Assembly: GCF_030463535.1 (NCBI RefSeq)
Contig: NC_132898.1
Location: 25,305,662-25,369,661 of the forward strand
Length of the DNA stretch: 64,000 nucleotides
Origin: Salminus brasiliensis
Taxonomy: Eukaryota > Chordata > Actinopteri > Characiformes > Bryconidae
Reading direction: 5' to 3'
Made by a program: the position numbers and the translations under genes. Below the pieces are notes generated by a model. The model was not told the DNA's origin, made no database searches, and saw only the letters and a program-made list of their open reading frames with translations. Positions 34,401 through 44,275 of the stretch are shown in pieces. The first letter of the stretch is position 1; the number at the start of each line of letters is the position of its first letter.

Positions 34401-37400
34401 AACTCCACCACTATACAGCTTCACAGTGTAGTTAAACCCTCATGGCCCTGATATATATATATACACATATCTACACATAATCTTCTGACAATCTGGCTAC
34501 ATTACAGCAGTATTATTCAAGAATTGGTATTTTTTTCTCCTGGGCTCCCCCTACAGGTGGGCAGTGTAACTCTGACTCTACATATCTACACAAGCATTGC
34601 TGTACAAGCTGAGAGATAGAGAAGCAGCAGATATGGACGGAATCTGTGGGGGGACCAGTGTAGCCAATAAAGTTTAAGCTAAACACAACAACATGACCAT
34701 ATTTACACAACGAAGAAGCAGCTCTTATGGTGGAACAGTTTTTTTTTACTGACGTTTACATCAATTTCGCTTTTTGTGCTTTGTCCACCATCTCTGTGTT
34801 TGTTGTTCTCATGAACTTTTAACTCTGACCTGCCCTCTAGTGATTGTATTGCTACCATGCCAATGTAAAGGATGCATAGAAGTGTGTGGGTTCAGGGATT
34901 GTTAAAACATTTGAAGATGATACATTTTCATACGTAAAGCCTTTAGACCTTTAAAGTGTTTTAAAGTGTTTGGTCATTCTTCCGTCGTCAAGTTTACACT
35001 TATAATGTCAACACCCCATTAGAGTAATGTAATTCTTCAACATATAAAATAGGGTCGATTTTATTATAGATTTTAAATATCAATATTGGCATAAATGACA
35101 ACAAAAACGTTCCACATAGAACCAGGGTTGTGTATTGGCGATACACATCACTATGCCAGAATTATGATTCAATATATTGCAATACTGTAAGCAAGGCTTT
35201 ATATTGCATTTTTTTGCAAATCTAATTTTAGGATAACTTTCATAGTTTAAACAAACACACACACAGACACCATCGCTGTGGGATTAGGAGCCAGGGTACA
35301 CACACTGCTGTCTAGCTTTCACAAAATGAAACCACCGTAATTTTTACCCAGTTTTCCTCCCCAGTTTTTGATAGCCATTTACCCAACCCACTCGTTAGTA
35401 CTCTTACATGTGATGCTCCAGACTCTGGATAAGGGTCAGTGAGGACGGACACATCCCTCCTACAACATATGCGCATCTAGCCACCGCATCTGGCCTCAAA
35501 CTGCCACCAATGCCACATGACCATGGCAATCAACAGGCTTGGAGGAAGGCGCTGGGTACCAAGCTCTGATGCATCGACTAGCAGATGCCAGTGCTGGCCA
35601 GCATCACACTAAAGTGATGTGGGAAGAGAGAGAGCCATCTACCCACTGGGAGAGAGCAAGGCCAATTGGGCCCAATTGTGCTCTCTCTGGCTCTGGCTGC
35701 ATGTAGGCTGGCAGATCCTCAGGTCATAATGACTGAGACTTCATCCACTTGGCCACTCGGAGCCTTTTTGAGACTTCATACAGTATTGCAAAACATAATA
35801 TCATGATACTTTGATATATTGATAATTTCGTACACCTCTACATAGACTTAATGTTGGATTGTTGTCCTTCAGCCCATACTCTCCCTCTCTCTCTGAAGAC
35901 GACAGCCGGGCGTATGTTCACAGGCCTCTGCAAGCAGCCGGCGCGCTTACAGCAATTAGAGCCACAGAATATCATCAGCATGGGTTTTTTCCACCCTCTT
36001 CCAACACACACACTCATACACACACAATACCACCTGCACCTGCTGCATTTCTTTATTAAATCCTATACTTGTGTGTTATTAATTTCTGTTCTCTCTCTGC
36101 GTCGCTCCGCGCTGCGTTCTGTCGGAGCGGCTGGTCCTCATTATACCACTTTTCTCTTTGTGACTCATCCCGCTCGTGTGTGCGTGCATGTGAGTATATG
36201 CTCGTGTGTGTGAGTGTGTGTGTGGATGTTAGTGGCTGTTTGCCGGAACACCTCGCTGGGCGTACAGAGGAGGCAGGTGAGGAGGAGAGTGTGTTTACAG
36301 CTGCTGTGGGCTCAGTTAGGTGTGGGGGGATGGCTGTGCTAATTGCTGCCTCCAGGCGGGCAGATTTCACAGGCCTTTGTTGGTGCTGTTTTTGTGGAGG
36401 GGGGGGCTTGGGTATTAGTTGGGAGTTCAGGGTCAGTCTGCTTGCCTGTTACTTCTCTGCTGAGATACTAAAAGAGAGACAGAGAGAGAGAGAGACATGC
36501 AGACATACACTATGCAGCAGAGGTTTGAGGACATCTAGATTATTGGATAGCTTTTTAAGCAACAATATGTAGCATTTTTACCTGAAGTAGAGTCATGACA
36601 TAACACAATTTTGGGAGAAGGACAACAACCTTAAATCGTCCTTCTCAGCCCTATATATTATTTCTATAGCAAATGGATGTGAGTCACAACCCAATGGTGG
36701 GTCGCAGTGTGGAGACGAGTGCAAGGAAGGTTTACTCATTATCCGAGTATCTGCATAATTCTGTCACAGTAGCATACCTCCTGAAGGCCCCTTGCTGGTC
36801 CCTAGTGACCATTCTGCTGGCAGAATAGAAATAGACTGGGAGCTACCATGTTTTTGTTGTATTAAAGATATACAAAGTTTTTGCTCTTGTTGGATGTGCT
36901 GTGTTTTTTCTTGAGTGAACGCATCGATTTCTCTTTTTAAAGGTATAGCATAAGCAGGCCTTCTACAGGCCTCCTACAGACCCCTTGCAGGCCCCTAGTG
37001 GTCGTTCTTCTGGATTTCTGTGATCTAACATGTTTTTATTGCTGTATTAAAGACATGCAAGGTTTTTGGTCTTGTTGAGTGCGGGCAGAGCACACTTTGG
37101 ATTGATAGGGGATTATTATTGTCTGGATCAATCAGAGAAACGATAAAACATGAGTGACGTGTGTCAAAGATTCTTGTTTGTGTGTTTTCTTGTGAAGAAC
37201 GAGAGAATGAAAATCTATAAATGTAAAGCTTTGTTAGATCTCTTTCATTACATATTAAGCAATTGCAGCAACATCATTGAGGCATCACTTTAAACAACAG
37301 ATATGATGGCCACTCAAGCCACTTCTAAATTTTTATACATTCTAAATGAATGCCATGAACGAACGCCATGGTTGTAACAAATATTTTAAGCTCTAATGTG

Positions 37401-37642
37401 TGTGTGTGTGTGTTACCCAGGTTCCTGGTGCGCTGTGCCGCTGTGCAGTGGGCAGTATTCTGAGTGAAGGTGATGAAAAGCCCAGTGCCGAGCTGCTGGA
37501 GCTCTATGAAAATTCCGACTTCAGGATCTTCACCTTCCCTGAGGTCACCCACGCTGTCTCTACCTCCTTCCCCCACAGAACTCCTCTGTCCATCTTCATG
37601 GGGGTACAGAGGGTCTACCCGCAGCTGGCCTGCTATATTAAG
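22433..37642 (+). CDS. tex264: TEX264 homologue, ER-phagy receptor (5' part of the gene)
   Basis: In mammals TEX264 is an ER membrane protein with a cytosolic GyrI-like domain and a C-terminal LC3-interacting motif. It delivers ER to autophagosomes. Two coding exons seen: 22433-22693 (87 codons, AAG|GTGAGG) and 37421-37642 (74 codons, TACCCAG|GTTCCT to AAG|GTAAGG), both phase 0, giving residues 1-161. The start is the first in-frame ATG (MWEPPLMVLS). A membrane helix (about 7-29) is followed by YSGLLAKIHIRTGSPPIRTI and AYKYKQGPYKECGKLFAESC. Exon 2 carries LCRCAVGSILSEGDEKPSAE and ends RVYPQLACYIK, as in the human protein. The next human segment (ERKLCAYP...), the rest of the domain and the LIR motif are not in this window, so intron 2 exceeds 26 kb and intron 1 is 14.7 kb. 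Reading past 22693 gives only a short intron-retained end (stop at 22783). Confidence 0.93.
22994..23174. repeat. MITE family D, short palindromic copy
   Basis: About 50-bp near-perfect inverted ends: TGTTTCTACTGATTGTCCAG on the left and its inverted partner ending GAGTGTAGAAACA on the right, both leading into CTCCACTTACCATATAGG. The centre reads GTCAGTGTCACTGCAATGCT. A larger version of the same family lies at 58235-59115. Confidence 0.85.
23175..24827. other. tex264 intron 1, mostly unique
   Basis: Apart from a MITE family A piece at 23555-23692 I see no repeat or exon here. AT-rich. Confidence 0.45.
23555..23692 (+). repeat. MITE family A fragment
   Basis: Holds CAATCAAATCCTGACAGCAA, then GTAGAGACTGTAACTATACC, and ends GGTGTCCACAGACATTTGGC. 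The last part departs from the usual right end and looks like the opposite terminus, so the fragment may be a recombined copy. Confidence 0.65.
24760..24950 (+). repeat. Dispersed repeat with (CA)n tail
   Basis: The text from 24828 to 24918 (ACCCCAAACACAGCATCACA, ACCAGTTATTACACACCAG) recurs with few changes at 26675-26763. A related start (CAGAACCAAGGAGGAGGCTA) occurs near 52350. A (CA)n run closes it at 24921-24950. Confidence 0.7.
24951..26455. other. tex264 intron 1, no gene seen
   Basis: Includes a local inverted pair at about 25229-25288 (TAGAGTTGTTGG / TCTAACAATTCT region). The open frame at 25657-25932 has no domain. Nothing else is recognised. Confidence 0.4.
26456..26561. repeat. 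MITE family F with ATGCCATAGAAGAA ends
   Basis: A 106-bp element whose ends are inverted copies: GAGCAGTGCCATAGAAGAA at the left and the complement of GAGTAATGCCATAGAAGAA at the right. Related pieces occur at 54477-54530 and 62868-62962. Non-coding. Confidence 0.75.
26572..26636. repeat. Near-perfect 65-bp palindrome
   Basis: Two 32-base arms around a single base (26604). The inner 24 bases of each arm (26580-26603 and 26605-26628) are perfectly complementary, then one mismatch, then seven more paired bases (GGTTCTT / AAGAACC). A copy of the right arm and what follows (GAACCAGAGCCACCTACAAG) recurs at 26756-26820. Confidence 0.95.
26675..26820 (+). repeat. Local duplication beside the palindrome
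   Basis: First part is a copy of 24828-24918. The second part repeats 26608-26665 (ACCATCTTTGAAGAACCAGA, AAGAGGTTTAACTTGTTT). The arrangement suggests insertion of one repeat into another followed by duplication. Confidence 0.75.
26965..27331 (+). repeat. MITE family B, shortened copy
   Basis: Recognised by GGCTAGACGACTGGGTCAGA, CATCAGGCAGGTCTTGTTGG and the right part ATTAGGCATGTTATGACTGA. Both outermost ends are degraded. Confidence 0.7.
27332..28134. other. tex264 intron 1 spacer with a MITE family A piece
   Basis: Family A text lies at 27931-28036 (GAGACAGTTACTCCAACAAA to GGTGTCCCAATACTTTTCC). Otherwise unique sequence without exon signs. Confidence 0.55.
28135..28740. other. Repeat-free, GC-richer intron block (candidate enhancer)
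   Basis: Contains CCATTGGCCG, TTTGATTGACAGCTCC and GGCTAATTGGCCTAATGATC, motif types used by NF-Y, TALE and homeodomain factors. No open frame has a recognisable domain. Function is inferred only from composition and motif density. Confidence 0.35.
28950..29470 (-). pseudogene. Decayed Tc1-like transposase
   Basis: Minus-strand translation (29207-28965) contains ALACMAVIRTLSMVFIDDLS and SKRMDSEVYQATFFAQIQSN, the catalytic-core region of fish Tc1-type transposases (DDE superfamily). The upstream part of the protein continues in broken frames to about 29470. Stops and frameshifts make it non-functional. No terminal inverted repeats were found at its sides. Confidence 0.8.
29471..30949. other. 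tex264 intron 1, no feature recognised
   Basis: Unique-looking sequence. A 63-codon open frame at 29668-29859 on the minus strand is not supported as a gene. Confidence 0.4.
30950..31115 (+). pseudogene. Tc1-like transposase fragment
   Basis: DNA reading TTTTGGACAGATGGATGTGC and then AAGCATGGTGGTGGTAGTGT followed by GTTTGGGGATGCTTTACTGC corresponds to the WTDE and KHGGGSVMVWGC-like blocks of Tc1 transposases. The aspartate block reads WTDG in place of the usual WTDE. Frames are broken. Confidence 0.7.
31116..32599. other. tex264 intron 1, mostly unique
   Basis: No exon seen. 31590-31745 is a GC-richer repeat-free block (TTTAATTGCATTTTGCTTGG, GGCGGCGCGCCATCGATTGA) and a candidate regulatory site. 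Confidence 0.35.
32600..32815 (+). pseudogene. Second Tc1-like transposase fragment
   Basis: Carries CTCAAGATTGCCAAGAAACG, TTATGGACAGATAAATCTGA and GTCAAGCATGGCGGTGGTAG, the same catalytic-core blocks as the copy at 30950. The two fragments are about 1.6 kb apart in the same orientation but have diverged. Not functional. Confidence 0.75.
33455..33765 (-). repeat. MITE family A with internal deletion
   Basis: Both ends are present (GGACAAAAGTATTGAGACAT at the left, ACAAATATTTGGACATATAG at the right), but the copy is about 310 bp against about 500-540 bp for long copies. Confidence 0.8.
33766..35341. other. tex264 intron 1 spacer
   Basis: No exon or clear repeat. A short tRNA-like phrase at about 34232-34256 (GGCCAGAGTGGCCTAGAGGT) may be the head of a lost SINE, without a matching B box. 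Confidence 0.35.
35342..35768 (-). mobile_element. tRNA-derived SINE-like element
   Basis: Read on the minus strand it begins with GGCTCCGAGTGGCCAAGTGG, whose TGGCCAAGTGG fits a pol III A box, followed by a degenerate B-box region. The body contains GAGAGAGCACAATTGGGCCC and a fish-typical text related to 'cacatcactttagtgtgatg'. The far end (35342-35400) reads GGTTGGGTAAATGGCTATC on that strand. This is a different SINE family from the one at 6053. Confidence 0.65.
35769..36774. other. tex264 intron 1, partly GC-rich
   Basis: 35870-36420 is richer in GC and CpG than its surroundings (GCGTCGCTCCGCGCTGCG near 36100) and free of known repeats. Several overlapping open frames exist but none has a recognisable domain. 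Confidence 0.4.
36775..37085 (+). repeat. Direct duplication of about 125 bp
   Basis: 36775-36900 and 36958-37083 share CTCCTGAAGGCCCCTTGC / CTCCTACAGACCCCTTGC, then CCCTAGTGACC / CCCTAGTGGTC, then CATGTTTTTGTTGTATTAAA / CATGTTTTTATTGCTGTATT and TCTTGTTG. The copies have diverged and are separated by about 57 bp of single-copy DNA. Confidence 0.8.
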
Positions 37643-39941
37643 GTAAGGTGAAGTTTCATAGTTTTTTTTAATACTCAATAATTCTGTGCTTTCCGGCACT
37701 CTATGACACTCTGTTATCTACACGAATGGATTAATTAACATTACAATGAATTTGAATCCTCAGTTCTGTCCATTTTTATAAATAACAAGTGTCAGAACTA
37801 TTCCTTTCATCAGAATTAGTTTTAATTTATCTACATTATTATCTGAGTGTGGGTGTGTGCTTTCCTCCTCTGTCTCTCGTTTGTGTTTATGTGTGTGTGA
37901 ATCAAAGACACAATGATTGCCCAAGCCCTCTGGTTTCTCCTCACCATCTGTCCTGATGCAGCCCTACTGTCGGGGTTGAGAGCAGGCCGAGGCTTTAGTC
38001 CAGGCTGTGTGCTCGGAGTGTGAGTCATTTCACTTCACTTCAAAGTAGCTTTACTCCAATGACTGCATTCAAATCAGTTCAATTAGTGCACTGCCAAAGC
38101 ATTTCAAGGAGCCCATATTGTTAAAGAGCCCATATGGTCATGGAAAAGGGCTGATGTTGCCTCATGTCTGATGTAAACACTGTTAAAGTTTCCACTTTCC
38201 AAGTTAGTTCAGTCCATGTATGGAAAGTAAGCTCCAAATCAGGCTGTTTTGAATGTTTGGGGTTTTGTGATGTCACAGGAACAGCATTTCACTTCTGTCC
38301 AATGAAAACCATGCATCTCCATTTTTGTCTGTTTTTAGTTTTTTCATATTTGAACTGCACCTGCTCTGTACACTGCGGGTCAGTACCTATCAATAGTGCT
38401 TCAAGGTGGGACAACCGGTGAACCTACGGTAGGGTCATGGGCAATGGGTTAGGCAGGTGGTTTTAATGATATGGCTGATCAATATATTTTGTATTCTTTA
38501 CAGCAAAGGAGAGAATCTCTCTCTCTCTGTCTGTGTGTGAACAGCTGTGCTCTTTCTATCTCCGCTTTTGGTCTCAGTCATCAGCTGTGGCGCCGTAATG
38601 ATATGTTTAGTATTCCAAACTTGGAAAGCTATATTCACCTACCTCCTGTGCTCCGACAGTTAGAGAATACATGAGTTTACAGACACTTGTTGATGGCATA
38701 AAAATCTGTCTACCCTCAAATATAAAAATGTGTGGCAACACCCGCACAGGCCCTTTGTGGATAAGACTGGACACCTGTAGTCACTTCATTACTGCAGTGA
38801 AAATGGGCGGGGCTAAACTGTGGTAGGCTAAATGAGCAGCTTTATATAAACGTGTTCATGGCTGTGACATCACAAGAAAACACCTGATTAGTCACACATA
38901 CTTTATGTTTTTATCATTTCTCTGATTGATGAAGACAACAATAAGCTCATACCGATCTAAACTACTCACTCAGAAAAAAATACAGCGCATCCAACAAGAA
39001 TAAAGGCCCTAGATCTTTCATATAGCAGTAAAAACATGGTAGCTCACAGGAAACCAACAGAATGGGCTCTAGGGGCCTGCGAGGGGTTGTGGTAAACATC
39101 CAGGTGTCTCTGGTGTCTCTTTTGACGCAGCACTTTTTTTGATTCACGTCACTTAAACAGAGAACTTCCTTATACTCCTGGTACTTGGCGAATTCTGATT
39201 CTAAACATGTGTGGTCCAAGCCTGGATCTGGTCAGTTCATGCACGCTCCAGACTGTTCACTAGACCCTGCACAGCTTGTCCCAGGGTGCTAGAATGCTGC
39301 TCACGCAACAGAACACCTGTGAATAAATTTTAATTTAACCGAAGCTCCTGCTGAGTCCACAAACTCCTCAACTAACCCTTAGTATGCTTCGAAAATCGTA
39401 CGCCAGTAAGCAGCAGAGAAATTGTGCTGACTGTCCTGTTGTGTGACAGCAGCCTAATGGGACCTCATTGCCCATTGTTTCCTGGCACACACACACTCAC
39501 ACACGCTCACACACATACACATATACACACTCATGCACTGTGTCCATGAAACTGTTAGTCTGTCTGTTAACCTGTCAATCATAATGGTGTAAACATGTCC
39601 ACATCAGAAGCCCAGTAGGACCATTCCTGTTGATTATACGAGTCATCCAGCAGTCTGCTGATTTTTTTTTTTTTGACAAATGGGCTTAAGCCCCTGACAC
39701 ATCATGCTGACTGTCAGACTGCATCAGGCTGTTGCTCAGCGTCGGCGGTGTACTGTATGATGTGTCCCGCACTGTTGACTGTGGTTGGTCTTTTTCAGGG
39801 CTGTTTGGAATAATCGAGCATGTGGAACCGGTATTGGCTGTCACCTGTTAGAGAGATGAAGGGTATTGCCTTAATTAGGACACAATTGGCTTACAGGCTT
39901 TCACCTTTTCTGGATAAAAGACCCCTTCATTCAATCACTAC
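37643..39941. other. tex264 intron 2, left part
   Basis: Holds a short family B end at 38375-38485 and little else that I recognise. No downstream tex264 exon was found. Confidence 0.45.
38375..38485 (+). repeat. MITE family B, right-end fragment
   Basis: GGGTCAGTACCTATCAATAG, then ACAACCGGTGAACC, ending GGTTTTAATGATATGGCTGA, the right terminus of the family. Confidence 0.7.
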
Positions 39942-40033
39942 TGGTCTGTCCAAATGTTTGTGGACAACCTAATGCATTCAGCTACTTTTAGTTTAGTTTA
40001 GTACCCATTATTGACAAAGATGTGCAAATGCAC
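39942..40033 (+). repeat. MITE family A, left-end fragment
   Basis: CTGTCCAAATGTTTGTGGAC, then TGCATTCAGCTACTTTTAG, then GCAAATGCACACA. The rest of the element is missing. Confidence 0.7.
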
Positions 40034-40099
40034 ACATATTTGTGGAAGATAGGAGAAACCTACACCAAACTCCTCACAAGATTGAACCCACAACCCCAG

Positions 40100-40470
40100 G
40101 CCAATGGGTCCATCATTATGCCACCAAAACAGCAAGGCATGGACTCCACAAAATCTCTGAAGGTGTCCTGTGGTTGAGAGGTGGGGTCTCCATGAGCATC
40201 AATGAGACCTTGGGCACCAGTGACCCCTTTTATTTCACCAGGTAGGTACTGACCCCAGCATACTGGGAATACGCCCCAAGACCTTCCAGATGTTCTGAGC
40301 GTTGTCTAGCCATCACAGTTAGGTTCTTGTCAAAGTGGCTCAGATGTTTTTCCTTCTTTTAACACTGACATCACCTTCAAGAACTGACCATTTACTTGCT
40401 TCCTAATGTGTATATCCTATGCTTTGGCAGATGCCATTGACCTGTCAGTGGTTTTAATGTTATGAGAGCA
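40100..40470 (-). repeat. MITE family B, reversed copy
   Basis: Reads in the opposite direction to the copies at 1919 and 5482: GCAAGGCATGGACTCCACAA, TTGGGCACCAGTGACCCC and the terminus GACCTGTCAGTGGTTTTAAT. A homopolymer run of 17 C follows at 40561-40577. Confidence 0.75.
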
Positions 40471-40577
40471 TTGCTGTAAAAAATGCTGCGGTTAGAAAAC
40501 CCATCATGAATCTTCTGTAGACTTTTTGTTAGAACACATTTTTATGAAGACATGAATGAGCCCCCCCCCCCCCCCCC

Positions 40578-41089
40578 TTAGATCCAAGTCCAGATCTCAG
40601 TCCAATCAGGAATCAGTGGACTGTTGGAAATTTGTGTGTCATCCAAAGTTCTGATGTTCAGTGAATCCTGGCTTTGAGCAGATTGGTTTGCAGTAAACAT
40701 TCTGGTTGGAACAGTTGGTGTAGGTTGGTGTCATTTCTAATCCAGACAAATCTAGGTTGTCCTTGTAAATTGTTCTCTGAACATCTCCCTGCGTGAAGAT
40801 AATGTGTAATCAGACTTCATAATTAAAGATGTTTGAGGCCCTCGTTTTGGCATCTCTCCCATAGAGCTGTGCTGATAATTAATGCAGTACATTACATTGC
40901 AGATGTATGACTCTGACTGCTCTCGTGGTGCTGTCCGGTTCTGCGGGCTGTTCTGAATTCTGCTCGCTATCACACTGCTCATATTTTCTCTGAGAGAGAA
41001 GCCCATGTCAGCTCTGTCAGCTCTGTCAGGTCTGTCAGGTTTGTCAGGGAATGAGAAACAGTATTCAGCTCTTTTCAACATTCTCCTAC
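40578..41089. other. tex264 intron 2 spacer
   Basis: No exon seen. Carries a short triplicated GTCAGGTCTGTCAGGTTTGT tract near 41010-41047. Confidence 0.4.
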
Positions 41090-41520
41090 TGTCCATTCGC
41101 GTCCAACGTGTTCCTTCTCGCTCTTTGCTGTTTCCGTCCCTCTCGCTTTCTCTTTGACTGTCTCGCTTTTCCTTACTCCCACTCTCTCTCATCTTTTCTC
41201 TTTTTTCCTCTTGCTCTCTGTTTGCCCCATGACTCGACTTCCTTTTGCTCTCGTTCCCTTTCATCCCCACTGTTTCAACCTCTCTCCTTCCTTTAACTCT
41301 CCCCCTCTCTCTCTTTCTCCCACTGGCCTCCCTCTCTCACTTCTCTCTCTTTCTCTCTATTTATCTCTCCCTCTCTCTCTGTCTTTCTCCCTTTTCTCTC
41401 TCTTGTCTCCATTTTCTGTGCTCTGTCTATGTCTCCCTCTCTCTTTTTCTAACTTTGCCTTTCTCTCTTTCCATCGCATCCTTTTTATCCCCCCCCCCCT
41501 CTGTTGTGTGTGTGTGTCTG
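41090..41520. repeat. Pyrimidine-rich low-complexity region
   Basis: About 430 bp of irregular CT text (CTCTCTCTTTCTC and similar) ending in a C run (41489-41500) and a GT run. It generates several overlapping Ser/Leu/Pro-rich open frames that are not genes. Confidence 0.85.
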
Positions 41521-42089
41521 GTGTGTATGTAGTTTGTTTTGGCTAAGGAGAAAATATCTCCCCCCAAATGCCACGCTGACATTTGGGCAGCATGGCTGGA
41601 TCTGTGCTGTAGATTATGGTGGAAAGACGACAACAACATGAATCTAACCATCCTGCTGCTCGCCCGTTAAAAGCCCCCCAACGCTAATAGACTCTTAATG
41701 CCACCTGACGCGAGAGACCCTCGAAGGCCGTCCAGATTTATAACTGAAAAACTCTAAATCTTAATCCCTGGATAAAAGAAGGCTGATATTCACTTGGAAT
41801 GTGAGAGACTCTCTGAATCTCCTACTTAGCATCATCCAGGACGTCACGGTGTAATTTTGTTACAGTGATGCTTATCTCTACACTTCTGTGGGAGGAATGT
41901 GAATGTACTGTGAAGAGTGAGGTTAACCTTTACTTCAGTTCCTCAGTTTCATAACTTTCACCACTCCTACAGCTCATACTGCTTTCATAGTGGTTACTAA
42001 TTCATCTATATTGGTTATTACATAATTTATAAAAGATACTGAATAATTATTATTGAATAATTGTCAGCCATATACTAAACATAAATTGT
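41521..42089. other. tex264 intron 2 spacer
   Basis: Unique sequence, no exon recognised. Confidence 0.4.
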
Positions 42090-42660
42090 ATATACGAAAC
42101 AATAGTAAATAGTAAATAATAATAGAGTAAATTTTAGTAGTAGATATTAAATAGGTTGTAGTAGATATTAACTCATTTGTAGTAGATATTAAATTATGAA
42201 TAGAAGATATTCAATCATTTGTAGGAGATATTGAATTGTTTTGTAGTAGATATTAAACCATTCATAGTAGATATTGAATAATGTATAGCAGAGATTGAAT
42301 CATTTAGCAAATATTAAATCAATTATAGTAGCTATTAAATTATTTGTAGTAAATATTGCAGATTTTGTAGTAGATATTAAATCATGTGTACTGCATATTA
42401 AATAATCTGTAGTAGATATTGAATAATTGATAGATATTGAAAGATGTGTAGTAGCTATTTAAAGTGTAGTTGATATTAAATAATTGGTAGTGGACATAAA
42501 GAATGTGTAGTAGAAATGAAATAATTTGTTGTAATAAGTTGTAGTAGATATAGAATAATATACAATATTAAATATTATAATAATAATATTAATATTAAAT
42601 AATTAATAGTAGATACAGAATGTTTTGTAGTAGACATAAAAATAATAGTAATAGATACTA
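42090..42660. repeat. Degenerate GTAGTAGATATTAAAT tandem array
   Basis: About 22-25 imperfect units of roughly 20-27 bp on the theme 'tttgtagtagatattaaatca'. Units vary in length and sequence, so the array is old. Very AT-rich, without coding potential. Confidence 0.85.
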
Positions 42661-43546
42661 AATTAGTATCTGAATAATACTTTATAATGACAGGATATTT
42701 TAAGTTATTTGAGTAACAGTACGTATAAAACCCTACTTTATACTTTTATTATATACTTATTACTTATATTACTCCACAATTTAGGCCTCTTGAAATATTG
42801 ATATTCTTGGTATTTGACCAGTGAAAAGTTTGACTATTAAAGATCATGTTGCCAGGCTGGTTATTACAGTGGAAACATTTTTCATGGAAGTAGAATCAAT
42901 GTGTACCAATCAAGCTGTCATATGGTGAATCCCCAGCTGACCTGCTCCAGTCGTTATTGACAACCGGGTGTCACGCAAATCTTCCTCAAGAAACTGCTTT
43001 CTTCAATAATTAGCAGTTTGGCATTACTCAGGAATGAGCAGGTGTCATGCCAGCAGAACGCAGGCTGAATTTCAGAGCAGCTTAGGACTAGTCGCGTCAC
43101 TTTGTTGATCCATTTGTGAGTAGATTGGATTTCATTTGGTGTTTACTGCAGGGGTGCCCAGCATAAGGTTGACAGGCTAGATGCAGCTTGTAAAGTCCAT
43201 CCGGCATATAAAAAAGGGTCTTTTTTTTCAATCTGGAAATAATAATAAAAAAAGAAATAGATTCAGGGCAGATTATATAAATATATATAATTCTATATTT
43301 TCTATATATATTCCATATATAAGCTGTCCTTGTTGAGTTTCCATGATGCTGCCTCTTGTAAGTAAAGCCTTACTATGTGGGTTGTGTGTGATGGGGACAG
43401 AAGGTCAGGGTGAGTATTTTCCTTTGGTTTTGATTTTATTTTTTTTTTATTCAGTGGACTATCACTTTAGCTTTGGAAGTGAAAACACAGAATGACTGGC
43501 CATTTTAATGGAAACAGCTCTCTTTCTCTTCTCTTTCTTTCTCTTT
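42661..43546. other. tex264 intron 2 spacer
   Basis: AT-rich. An ATATA-rich patch at about 43275-43322 and a T run near 43438. No gene. Confidence 0.4.
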
Positions 43547-44265
43547 GGCCGGTTTATTAGAAACACCTACTGCACACCTACCTTGTGCTTCCCGTCACTG
43601 GCCACTTTATTAGAAACCTTTGTACTTATTGCCACCGGACACCTTATTAGAAACACCTACCTTGTATTTCTCACTGGCCACTTCATTACAAACACCAGCC
43701 TTGTACTTCTCACTGACTATTTTATGAGAAACACCTACCTTGTACCTTCAGTGTCCACTTTATTAGAAACACTTATCTTGTACCCCTCACTGGCCAATTT
43801 ATTAGAAATGCATACCATGTACTTCTCACTGGCCATAATAAAGTGGCCAGTGAGAAGTACATGGTATGCATTTATTAGAAACACCAACCCTGTACATATC
43901 ACTGGACACTTTATTAGAAATACCAACCCTGTACATCTCACTGGACACTTTATTAGAAATACCAACCCTGTACATCTCACTGGACACTTTATTAGAAACA
44001 CCAACCCTGTACATCTCACTGGCCACTTTATTAGAAATACCAACCCTGTACATCTCACTGGACACTTTATTAGAAACACCAACCCTGTACATCTCACTGG
44101 CCACTTTATTAGAAACACCAACCCTGTACATCTCACTGGACACTTTATTAGAAACACCAACCCTGTACATCTCACTGGACACTTTATTAGAAATACCAAC
44201 CCTGTACTTCTCACTGGCCACATTATTAGAAATACCAACTCTGTATTTCTCCCTGGCCACATTCT
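43547..44265. repeat. 39-bp minisatellite, about 19 units
   Basis: Unit: ACTTTATTAGAAACACCAAC, then CCTGTACATCTCACTGG, then CC or AC. The left units are more diverged; those from 43870 to 44220 are nearly identical and alternate GGCCAC / GGACAC. Because 39 is a multiple of 3 and neither strand has a stop in the favoured frames, open frames of 137-255 codons appear on both strands (repeating GHFIRNTNPVHLT on plus). They have no start context or splice signals and are treated as artefacts. The array contains an inverted segment (see the palindrome at 43806). Confidence 0.95.
43806..43873. repeat. Perfect palindrome inside the 39-bp minisatellite
   Basis: 30-base arms (43806-43835 and 43844-43873), perfectly complementary, with an 8-base spacer. 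The right arm is a minisatellite unit in reverse orientation, and the array resumes in the original orientation right after it. This marks an inversion or fold-back event within the array. Confidence 0.95.
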
Positions 44266-44275
44266 TATACAGTAA

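Noticed and set aside
41051-41546. Ser/Leu/Pro-rich open frames
   Set aside because: Product of CT-rich low-complexity DNA; similar by-products occur at 45781-46108, 53551-53884 and 54026-54429.
43547-44265. CRISPR-like array
   Set aside because: No distinct spacers between repeats, and the genome is vertebrate.
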